Shown here in pieces: positions 20,101-28,704 of a stretch of DNA of 64,000 nucleotides (its first letter is position 1; each line of letters starts with the position of its first letter). The notes under the pieces were generated by a model. It had not been told where the DNA came from. It saw nothing but the letters and a program-made list of their open reading frames with translations, and searched no databases. The DNA lies in contig CM082584.2 in the NCBI GenBank assembly GCA_040954595.2, positions 13,702,001 to 13,766,000 on the forward strand. The letters are read 5' to 3'. The translations under genes were made by a program, and so were the position numbers. The stretch is from Balanoglossus misakiensis. Taxonomy: Eukaryota > Hemichordata.

Positions 20101-21315
20101 CATCAGAACTCTTACTCTCACAGATGTAAGTATCAGTGTTAACCATGGGTAGATTTCTCACAGAAACGACATAAACCCCATGACAATATCAGAGGTTGAA
20201 ACCTCTAATCATCTATTGATTCTGTTAGAAGAATTCTCATACTGTCTGATTAGCACCAGCAAACACTTTTTGACAGCATTCTGACTGAGAACATAGCCAT
20301 ATGTTTCTGTATTTAAATGTGTAGAAGAATTCTCATATTTGCTGCATTAAAACCTGTTGTGATCTTCTTTCATGATGTATCCAGCAACGGGGAAGTATGC
20401 GAACCATCCAACAATTCCAGGTGACAGGTTGGCCAGACAACAAACCCAGACCAAATCAAAAAGGTGTCTTTGTAGAGTTGATGGGTATTGTTGAGAAATG
20501 GCAACAACAGACAGGCAATGGACCAATCACTGTGCACTGCATGTAAGTATATACATGCACTTCAAGCAAATTACAGTTTGATTGTTTCCCTGAAAACAGT
20601 TCTCTATTGTGATTTGGAAGATGCCTCCTGAGTAAAACTAGTGGCAATCCAGGTTTTCTCCAACAACAGTAAAATTTCTCTCACAAATAAATGTAATGTT
20701 TTTTTGTCTCCATCTCAGCAATGGTATTGGTCGAAGTGCCGTGTACTGTGCTACTGTCTCTACATGTGAACGAATCAAAGTCGATCAAATGGTGGATGTT
20801 TTCCAGGCTGTCAAGACACTCAGAAGTAACAGGCCAAACATGATTGAATCATATGTAAGTTGATGGTGTGATCATCTAACCTAATGTGTATACTTTTGCA
20901 AGAGGACATGCCATTGGTTGTCATTGAATGTCTGGGCTCCATACAGGTCATTTCATCAGCCAGTACAGTTAGGCTTATGTGGACAGGCCTCCAAGCCAGT
21001 GGAATAATGTATTTGCTAGTAAAGCTATGTTTATTTTGGGTGGGGCTCTCTCAGAAACATGCACCCCTTGGCAGAACATGACCAACCTAACCAAGATTGG
21101 CAATGCTGAAACCACTGAGTCCAATTGGTCAATTTTTTTGTAACTACTTCATATTGTCCAATCAAACTGAGCCATTTGACACTATGCAATGAATATGTTA
21201 TTTAAAATCTTGTCTCACATGTGTTTGTCATTCTTTTCAGGATCAGTACAAGTTCTGCTATGAAATCATCCTGGATTACTTCGAATCCTTCGACACTTAT
21301 GCCAACTTCCAGTAA
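1819..21315 (+). CDS. TIE-like receptor-type protein tyrosine phosphatase (35 coding exons, 5' end missing)
   Basis: Joined exons give one open frame of about 1,796 residues ending in TAA at 21313-21315; all introns are GT-AG. Approximate residues from the first visible codon: Ig1 1-102, Ig2 103-187, EGF 188-378 (four 8-Cys modules), Ig3 379-476, FN3 477-891 (four), Ser/Thr/acidic linker 892-933, membrane-proximal domain 934-1033, transmembrane helix about 1044-1067, Tyr/Pro-rich linker, PTP D1 about 1215-1500, PTP D2 about 1530-1796. D1 has WPD (W1400-D1402), P-loop [10 protein letters not shown] (Cys1434, Arg1440) and Gln1478, so it should dephosphorylate phosphotyrosine. Family knowledge: this ectodomain order and the EGF sequences are those of TIE1/TIE2 angiopoietin receptors, which carry a kinase; the cytoplasmic half resembles R2B receptor PTPs. 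No signal peptide is visible, so the start lies upstream. The introns hold repeats and no other convincing gene; the larger ones are 5035-6362, 16001-16845, 17489-18134 and 18564-19189. The ligand is unknown; an angiopoietin-like ligand is only a guess from homology. Confidence 0.9.
2606..2860 (+). CDS. Exon 2: second Ig-like domain
   Basis: Acceptor ctctgccag, donor gtaatg, phase 1-1, 255 bp. Contains Trp in LKWRHNG and the [10 protein letters not shown]-strand motif, and ends in RLIVRG. The B-strand Cys is missing, as in the second Ig of TIE receptors, where the canonical disulphide is also lacking. Confidence 0.85.
3663..3797 (+). CDS. Exon 3: EGF module 1 (8 Cys, laminin-type)
   Basis: Acceptor cccattatag, donor gtgagt, phase 1-1, 135 bp. 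Eight cysteines; begins CPNGKWG and contains [12 protein letters not shown], close to the first EGF of TIE2 ([12 protein letters not shown]). Confidence 0.92.
3845..4005 (+). pseudogene. Decayed EGF exon inside the intron after EGF 1
   Basis: Flanked by an acceptor-like ctggcag and a donor-like gtaagt. In the frame starting at 3845 it keeps an EGF-like cysteine spacing (Cys codons at 3848, 3887, 3899, 3911, 3947, 3962, 3968), including SCKANC and CDISTCPC. Stop codons lie at 3854 (tga) and 3935 (tag), and its length of 161 bp breaks the phase 1-1 rule kept by the other EGF exons. Best read as a degenerate EGF duplicate. A longer open frame through it has no EGF-like cysteines. Confidence 0.6.
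4636..4664. repeat. Perfect 12-bp stem, 5-nt loop hairpin
   Basis: gagtgtgggatc, loop gattt, gatcccacactc. A further partial direct copy of the right arm follows at about 4666-4678. Confidence 0.85.
4888..5034 (+). CDS. Exon 4: EGF module 2, TIE signature
   Basis: Acceptor cttccag, donor gtaagt, phase 1-1, 147 bp, eight cysteines. Contains [19 protein letters not shown]; the corresponding TIE2 EGF reads LPDPYGCSCATGW. This shared non-canonical spacing is the strongest single link to TIE. Confidence 0.93.
5963..6145. repeat. Fold-back inverted repeat (MITE-like) in the EGF2-EGF3 intron
   Basis: The left arm (catgatgactgac ... caacagtgtatttt ... agtcaca ... tgttttccc) reappears in reverse complement on the right, with a centre near 6052. 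Arms are about 85 bp at roughly 80% identity by eye. Weaker pairing may extend to about 5946 and 6165. Confidence 0.8.
6363..6494 (+). CDS. Exon 5: EGF module 3
   Basis: Acceptor tatcttgacag, donor gtaagt, phase 1-1, 132 bp, eight cysteines ([10 protein letters not shown] ... SGWSGTNC). Confidence 0.92.
6654..6812 (+). CDS. Exon 6: EGF module 4
   Basis: Acceptor ctttttgtag, donor gtgagt, phase 1-1, 159 bp, eight cysteines. [10 protein letters not shown] and ACDRI match the last TIE2 EGF pattern (CHPGFYGPDC ... MCDRF). Confidence 0.92.
7323..7616 (+). CDS. Exon 7: third Ig-like domain
   Basis: Acceptor caattttcag, donor gtaagt, phase 1-1, 294 bp. B-strand THFTCKG and F-strand QIYYCYIN supply the disulphide pair. 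Located between the EGF and FN3 blocks exactly as in TIE receptors. Confidence 0.88.
8068..8397 (+). CDS. Exon 8: fibronectin III module 1
   Basis: Acceptor atattcag at 8067; an upstream AG at 8045 would give an immediate stop. Donor gtaagt, phase 1-1, 330 bp. FN3 features: [26 protein letters not shown]. Unlike the next three FN3 modules it is not split by an internal intron. Confidence 0.9.
8703..8773 (+). CDS. Exon 9: fibronectin III module 2, first half
   Basis: Acceptor ctttcttcag, donor gtaagg. Enters in phase 1, leaves in phase 0, 71 bp. Starts VPSEGPSI, the usual FN3 opening. Confidence 0.85.
9320..9563 (+). CDS. Exon 10: fibronectin III module 2, second half
   Basis: Acceptor ttatgacag, donor gtgagt, phase 0 in and 1 out, 244 bp. 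Contains IENFNLKYN and [11 protein letters not shown], the FN3 C and F strands. Confidence 0.9.
9723..9746. repeat. (GCAT)n short microsatellite
   Basis: ggcatgcatgcatgcatgca in the intron between exons 10 and 11. Confidence 0.8.
9921..10147 (+). CDS. Exon 11: fibronectin III module 3, first part
   Basis: Acceptor tttcccacag, donor gtaatt, 227 bp, phase 1 in and 0 out. [10 protein letters not shown] opening, [26 protein letters not shown]. Confidence 0.92.
10482..10551 (+). CDS. Exon 12: fibronectin III module 3, last strand
   Basis: Acceptor caattttcag, donor gtaagt, 70 bp, phase 0 in and 1 out. Encodes [13 protein letters not shown], the FN3 F-G turn and G strand. Confidence 0.9.
10851..10957 (+). 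CDS. Exon 13: fibronectin III module 4, first half
   Basis: Acceptor gactctttag, donor gtaaga, 107 bp, phase 1 in and 0 out. [10 protein letters not shown] ... IQLLWTDPF. Confidence 0.9.
11355..11550 (+). CDS. Exon 14: fibronectin III module 4, second half
   Basis: Acceptor catctttcag, donor gtaagt, 196 bp, phase 0 in and 1 out. [18 protein letters not shown] and the GFGEPS turn are classic FN3. Confidence 0.92.
11952..12078 (+). CDS. Exon 15: Thr/Ser and acidic extracellular linker
   Basis: Acceptor tttactttcag; the donor gtaagt at 12079 gives phase 2 and is the only choice that keeps the frame into exon 16. 127 bp. Low-complexity Thr/Ser/Asp/Glu sequence, no domain recognised. Confidence 0.8.
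12347..12599 (+). CDS. Exon 16: membrane-proximal domain with Arg-rich cleavage-like site
   Basis: Acceptor atttttcag, donor gtaaga, 253 bp, phase 2 in and 0 out. Contains ETRRRREID (four Arg, residues 949-952), which fits a proprotein-convertase motif. It is followed by [27 protein letters not shown] and [13 protein letters not shown], a pattern like the juxtamembrane region of R2B receptor PTPs. The phosphatase-derived half therefore appears to begin about here. Confidence 0.85.
12911..12956 (+). CDS. Exon 17: short membrane-proximal exon
   Basis: Acceptor ttttttacag, donor gtatgt, 46 bp, phase 0 in and 1 out. Encodes [16 protein letters not shown] and keeps the frame into the transmembrane exon. 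Confidence 0.8.
13118..13226 (+). CDS. Exon 18: transmembrane helix
   Basis: Acceptor gtttaaaag, donor gtgagc, 109 bp, phase 1 in and 2 out. [20 protein letters not shown] and a further AVVAVFLF form one hydrophobic span. Arg-Arg-Arg across the exon 18/19 junction is the stop-transfer signal. Confidence 0.93.
13522..13643 (+). CDS. Exon 19: juxtamembrane cytoplasmic segment with Tyr-Gln-Asn-Val
   Basis: Acceptor ctgatgcag, donor gtaaga, 122 bp, phase 2 in and 1 out. Highly charged; FKYQNVDF contains a pYxN-type tyrosine (Tyr1100). Confidence 0.87.
13741..14141 (+). CDS. Exon 20: Tyr/Pro-rich linker and start of PTP D1
   Basis: Acceptor atgcctacag, donor gtgata, 401 bp, phase 1 in and 0 out. 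Two similar tyrosine segments (SQYANVDEI, Tyr1124; SPYATPDDI, Tyr1147). Then a Lys/Pro-rich stretch with KPVIPAR (PxxPxR) and KKPSLPKKP. Ends with [19 protein letters not shown], which leads into the phosphatase domain. Confidence 0.92.
14281..14368 (+). CDS. Exon 21: PTP D1, KNRF segment
   Basis: Acceptor tcttttttag, donor gtaagt, 88 bp, phase 0 in and 1 out. [12 protein letters not shown] corresponds to the conserved KNRY motif. Confidence 0.93.
14663..14739 (+). CDS. Exon 22: PTP D1, DYINASYID
   Basis: Acceptor atccttttttag, donor gtaagt, 77 bp. YDHSRVRL and [10 protein letters not shown] are canonical PTP motifs. Confidence 0.95.
15170..15206 (+). CDS. Exon 23: PTP D1 micro-exon
   Basis: Acceptor gattgccag, donor gtttgt, 37 bp. 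[13 protein letters not shown] matches the invariant YIA-TQGP region, here AAQGP with the next exon. Confidence 0.92.
15638..15735 (+). CDS. Exon 24: PTP D1, DMWRLIW segment
   Basis: Acceptor ttatacag, donor gtattt, 98 bp. [20 protein letters not shown] is the conserved DFWRM(V/I) helix. Confidence 0.94.
15881..16000 (+). CDS. Exon 25: PTP D1, KCHQYWP segment
   Basis: Acceptor tgtctaccag, donor gtaggt, 120 bp, phase 0-0. [11 protein letters not shown] matches the PTP KC-YWP motif. Confidence 0.94.
16846..16997 (+). CDS. Exon 26: PTP D1, WPD loop and catalytic Cys
   Basis: Acceptor atctttcag, donor gtaaag, 152 bp, phase 0 in and 2 out. [10 protein letters not shown] has the general-acid Asp1402; Met replaces the usual His after it. 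The exon ends VHC with the nucleophile Cys1434. Confidence 0.95.
17353..17488 (+). CDS. Exon 27: PTP D1, rest of P-loop and Q-loop
   Basis: Acceptor atattgcag, donor gtatga, 136 bp, phase 2 in and 0 out. Completes [10 protein letters not shown] with Arg1440. RMNFVQVE carries the catalytic-water Gln1478. D1 thus has every key residue. Confidence 0.95.
18135..18284 (+). CDS. Exon 28: end of PTP D1 and D1-D2 linker
   Basis: Acceptor acacacag, donor gtaagt, 150 bp, phase 0-0. [13 protein letters not shown] is the standard end of D1. Confidence 0.92.
18464..18563 (+). CDS. Exon 29: start of PTP D2
   Basis: Acceptor gtattctgcag, donor gtaagg, 100 bp, phase 0 in and 1 out. [11 protein letters not shown] is the D2 KNR motif. 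Confidence 0.92.
19190..19269 (+). CDS. Exon 30: PTP D2, DYINASF
   Basis: Acceptor tctttacag, donor gtaagt, 80 bp. [12 protein letters not shown] conserved. The DHSRV seen in D1 is replaced by NRYRPHL. Confidence 0.93.
19749..19883 (+). CDS. Exon 31: PTP D2, [15 protein letters not shown]
   Basis: Acceptor ttcttcacag, donor gtaagt, 135 bp, phase 0-0. [20 protein letters not shown] is typical of receptor PTP D2. Confidence 0.94.
20009..20125 (+). CDS. Exon 32: PTP D2, YWPEDG segment
   Basis: Acceptor tctccacag, donor gtaagt, 117 bp, phase 0-0. [17 protein letters not shown] conserved with D2 of R2B/R4 receptors. Confidence 0.93.
20385..20542 (+). CDS. Exon 33: PTP D2, WPD loop and P-loop Cys
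   Basis: Acceptor gtatccag, donor gtaagt, 158 bp, phase 0 in and 2 out. [15 protein letters not shown] retains Asp1692; ends VHC with Cys1726. Confidence 0.94.
20719..20854 (+). CDS. Exon 34: PTP D2, rest of P-loop
   Basis: Acceptor catctcag, donor gtaagt, 136 bp, phase 2 in and 0 out. P-loop reads HCINGIGRS (Arg1732 kept), like HC-L-NG-G-GRS of R2B D2 domains. The Q-loop has Glu1770 where D1 has Gln. [17 protein letters not shown] is strongly R2B-like. Confidence 0.94.
21241..21315 (+). CDS. Exon 35: C-terminus with Tyr-Ala-Asn-Phe tail and stop
   Basis: Acceptor ttcttttcag, 75 bp including TAA at 21313-21315. [17 protein letters not shown] is R2B-like, but the protein continues to DTYANFQ. 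A YANF tail is the GRB2-binding end known in PTPRA. Confidence 0.95.
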   Translation, partial: DQYKFCYEIILDYFESFDTYANFQ

Positions 21316-22545
21316 TTAGCTGAGTAGCTAACTTGAATTTACTGATCAATTTTGCCAATTATGTTGCCATAAATGATGACTTTGATTTTGCCAACTTGTC
21401 AGAAATTTGCACATTTGCTCAATGAATTAAGGAGAGAAATTTTTTTATATTAAATTTATCAGAATTTAAATCAATTTTTTGTGAGATATTTTCGTAAATA
21501 ATGACAGATTTCTGCAAGCAATCTCAGTGTTCACCATTAGTTAAAAATGTACTTTCAGCTTCTACACAAATTTAGAGTAATTTGTATCGAGTCATCAAGT
21601 TTTTGTAGAAAGGCTATTAAGAAGAGACCTGCTATTTATCCTAGCAACAGTGTTAAAATGCAGCATTGAATTAGTGAGGGACGTGTGAATTTGGAATTCT
21701 TATTCTAAAGGCCTGTCCAGTTGTATACATGTGTCAATCATGTCACCTTTAATAATCCAACATAGACTTCTATTTCTGGGCTTGAATTTCCAGAGGAAAA
21801 AAAAGCTTTGAAAGGATTTTTTTTAGTTGAAGAGTCCCGTATAGCAGAACTCTTTTTTTAGCCAAAGTGGATCAAATTCCATTGTGTATAATCAGGGTGG
21901 GGCTCTTTTGGTGTGGATGTTTATCATTTACATGGTGTAGCAGGATCAAGCATGTAAGTTCCTCTGACATAAGCATTTAGTGTGTGATTGGACATATAAT
22001 GAATTTTTGAGCAACTTGAAATTTGGCATGTTTGAACTGTGAAAGTACTCACAGCTTACCATGCACTCTAAATTACGTATAAATATAGTATGTCCACTTC
22101 TTTTTTATTGTTAACTGCATTATTTCACCAATTAATCGTCTGCAATATATTGTTTTATTGCTGTAAAAACAGTTGTTACAGAATGCAGTTATCAGGTTTT
22201 TAATTTGCTTGTCCAATCATGTGGTTGATTACTATTGCTGGCCAGTAGTAATAATAATAATGAAATCAAAGCACCCTCACCCTCCCCCACGCACAAATTT
22301 TGGTAACTGTAATTATATATTTATGATTAATAACAATCCAGCACATGTTTGTTTGAACATGGTTGCTTGCCACAATTGACATTCCCAGATTAACGACTGG
22401 AAGTTTCCCTCAGTGCGTCAGGACATTCTCCATGACCCCGGCCAAGTGGAGAGCACCCTCGAGGGGTGAACTTTCAGTCCATTTACCTAAAATCTTCAGA
22501 TGCAATTGGTAAAAGTACCTATAATAAATGGATAATGTTTTTTGA
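21316..22545 (+). other. Probable 3' UTR of the receptor phosphatase gene
   Basis: AT-rich sequence after the stop with no splice-bounded open frame. An ATTAAA lies near 21449 and the first canonical AATAAA at 22523-22528. The true cleavage site is unknown; another AATAAA lies near 24354. Confidence 0.5.
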
Positions 22546-25800
<3,255 letters not shown>

Positions 25801-25809
25801 ATTAGATTA

Positions 25810-26159
25810 TCAGAGGAGGTACAGTTGGCGGCCGTTTCATATTCACTCAGTCTCAGTTGTCAAGAGTCTGCCGTCGTCGCATGTGTTCGAGGGTTCTCGT
25901 CACCAGGTTCATTTTTCTAACTCAACTGGCATGGACGTTATTTCGAAGCCAGCCAAACGCGAGGTTTGAAGTGATTGCAAAAAAGACGTATAATTTCTCA
26001 GATTTCGCGAAAACAAGAGTACCAAAAGCTACACAGTCGAACACAAAAAGCGTCGCTCAGTTTCGGAAAGACTGGGCCGACCGTGAAGCACAAATTTCAC
26101 TGGACGGCGCGATGTTTCAGTTTCGCAAATGATGACCGAGTTCGCAATTATATCAGCGA
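25810..26159 (+). other. Candidate 5' UTR first exon (A) of a second gene
   Basis: CpG-richer block (tcgtcgcatg, cgcgaggttt, gcgtcgctc, gacggcgcgatg) ending in a strong donor, cagcgag followed by gtaagtatg at 26160. No long ATG-initiated frame reaches the donor. The 5' boundary is a guess. It could also be a promoter or lncRNA exon. Confidence 0.4.
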
Positions 26160-27640
26160 GGTAAGTATGAGTGCCAGCGATCTAAAGTTTTGGCTGCAGT
26201 ATTTCCGTCGATGTGGAAGTCAGGAGAATAACGGCGAAATCTCTTTTGACTACTTGACTTTGAGCCCTATAGGCCTAGGCCTTGAAAAAACGGTTTTGAC
26301 TTATCGGCCTTAATGATTTCCTGTTTTGTATAAAAAATAATTACTTCTCAGTGGTAAAGTATTTCAGAAACTTTCGATTGTTGCTGTGTGTTTATTGTTA
26401 GGTTTTACCCCACAATTTCCCTGTGCTGCAATGGTCTTTCCGCGAGTGCATATTCCCATGTTATGAACATCATCACTAAGGCCCTTGGATAGATAAAGAC
26501 TCCGTGAATGGATCGCCGGAGCATTGTGATTGGTCAATCGCTATGACTATTTTTAATTTTGAGTTAAACTCCATGAAATACTTTTTGACTCTTCGAAATC
26601 AATTGTTAAAAAGCTGCTGAATTTGGCGTTTCATGTATCGGCTAAATTTCGATAACATTTACAAAGCGACTTTTAACACTTTTTCGCGACTTGTCTTTTT
26701 GTTTTTGTTCATAGAGTTCTACAAGACATGTTCGGCAGGGGACCAGACTAGGGATGCGGTTCGTTCCAGGGACGTCACACATTCGATTCCATAGAGAGAT
26801 CTCGTCCAGTAGATTACTGATGGATATATATCCTGGTCGGAACTGACTTATCGGTTGATTTAGTTGACCTGGGCCAAGTCCTCTGTGAATTAGACTAGAT
26901 TAATTTAATAAGTTCATACAACTGAACCGTGCGTGCCAAGAGCGATAAGGCGCGAATGCCTAATTTGCAGTGAATGACCGAGGATGATATGGCGGGCTTT
27001 GATGGTTCGGACACGACATGTTACAGCTCAGGATTTCAACTTTTCATTGTAGGCCCGCGATTTATTAGTTTGAATAGTTATCTGACAGGAAATTTATTTG
27101 ACTAAAAGCTTCGTGCATTTTGTGTTAACTTTTGAATACGGTTTTTGTGTGTGTATGTATTTTGTTCTTTTTGAGGGCCTTATAAGTAAATAAATACATT
27201 AAAGTATTAAAATTCATATTCTATCAAGTGGGGGTCTGTATGAGCTCATTACTTTCTCGACTCTTGATTGATTATAAACTGTCTTGGAGCGCCATTCAAG
27301 TTGATGGCATGGCAAGGTGGTTTATTGAATATTTTTTTGAGAGTGAACAAATGGCCCTCAACGTGTCGATTTCCAATGGCAAACATGTAACTAAATGGCA
27401 TAGAAAATATGTCCGTTCGCATAGAGACCACAGGGCGTGCCTTGGCGTCTCGTTTTGGCGTGCATAAATTTATTAATTATGCAAATGACAACATGGCGAC
27501 TCGCATTTGAAAACATCGCTTGGCTGTATAAATTTTCAAATGGTACCGTAGCTGTAAACCTGGTTCGAAATTTTTGTTCACGGTAGGTTGGCCCTGGCTT
27601 ATCAGAGTAGCCCGTTTACCTAAAATAATCACTTTTTAAC
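26160..27640. other. Presumed intron/promoter DNA between the two candidate first exons
   Basis: No gene recognised; moderately CpG-containing. Short open frames have no family resemblance. Confidence 0.4.
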
Positions 27641-27644
27641 CGAA

Positions 27645-27870
27645 TTTTTTTTTTGCAACATATTCTCCTGGTGGTCAGTGGTCGCAACCTACAACACAGC
27701 AAAGTTCAGACCACTCACAAGAAAAGAAACCGCGGCCGTCAAGATTCGGTTAGATTGTTGTCGCTGTAATTCACGTTACCAGTTCGGTCATATACCATGG
27801 AAATCTGAAAAGGGGGACTGGGCAACCTGAGAATAACCTGCGTTACCGTCTAGAATATCTTAATTCGAAG
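27645..27870 (+). other. Candidate alternative 5' UTR first exon (B)
   Basis: CpG-containing block (ccgcggccgtc, tgtcgctg, cgttacc) ending ttcgaag with donor gtaagtccg at 27871. No ATG-initiated frame of note. Boundary on the 5' side is unknown. Confidence 0.3.
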
Positions 27871-28074
27871 GTAAGTCCGCCTGGAAGAAGCGAGTCAAAT
27901 GTTTCAAGTGTGGTGACATTGTATCGTGTTGTGTATGTATATACAGCATGTACTACACTATGTGTGTACCATTTCTTTTGTGGAAATGAACATCGGCGGG
28001 CCCTTTCTAAATATGTAAATAGTTTTTTTTTTTATATCCGTCTACTATACGAAATTGTGATACAAACGTACACA

Positions 28075-28247
28075 GCGCCCGAAATTCATCAAAAGGGCAG
28101 TCACTTGGAAGCAATGGAACGCAAAGTAAAAACTGCAAAGTATCCGTTCACCGAATCAGTGACTTTCCCTAAGGGGGAAACAGGAATGTATGCGAGTTTA
28201 CGCTATCAATCCGTGAAAATGCGTATATCATCAACTCTTGATAGACT
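28075..28247 (+). other. Possible small exon with an open frame
   Basis: Acceptor-like cgtacacag and donor gtaagtagg bracket 173 bp. One frame is open throughout, with a possible start at 28112 (MERKVKTAKYPFTESVTF). No family is recognised and the acceptor has a poor pyrimidine tract. Confidence 0.2.
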
Positions 28248-28631
28248 GTAAGTAGGTGACGACAAAACCGTCTAATCAAACAAATCCAGACCATTTAAAA
28301 TGACTGTAATTTGCAGAACGCATAAGTAACAAGTTCGTCTGCGCTAGATTTATTATAAATCAATTATTCGAACTTATCCTAGGGTCTTTTGGATAATTTA
28401 ATGATATACATGCTTACTTTGATAACTAGGGTTCATCGATTTGAGCGTTTAGTTTTAGTTCAGTACAAAAATGCAAAACGGCTAGCAACAACAGTGACGA
28501 CAAGTGGACTTGTTTGTGGTGTGGCTTATATTATTCGAGTGTCTACAATCCTTTCATCTGTTTTGTGTCATATACATTATACATGTATGGTTTCACTAAA
28601 CAGGGTAGCTCTGCGTGGCAGGGTGGTGTGT

Positions 28632-28704
28632 ACCGTACCATAGCTCGAGGTTTTGCCAGGTTTATTGTGTGGACGGCAGGCAAAACCGCGAGCTACTGTA
28701 CTGC
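28632..28704. repeat. Inverted repeat, about 25-bp arms
   Basis: tagctcgaggttttgcc (28641-28657) pairs with ggcaaaaccgcgagcta (28679-28696) with one mismatch. Imperfect pairing extends outward through taccgtac/gtactg. Confidence 0.7.
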
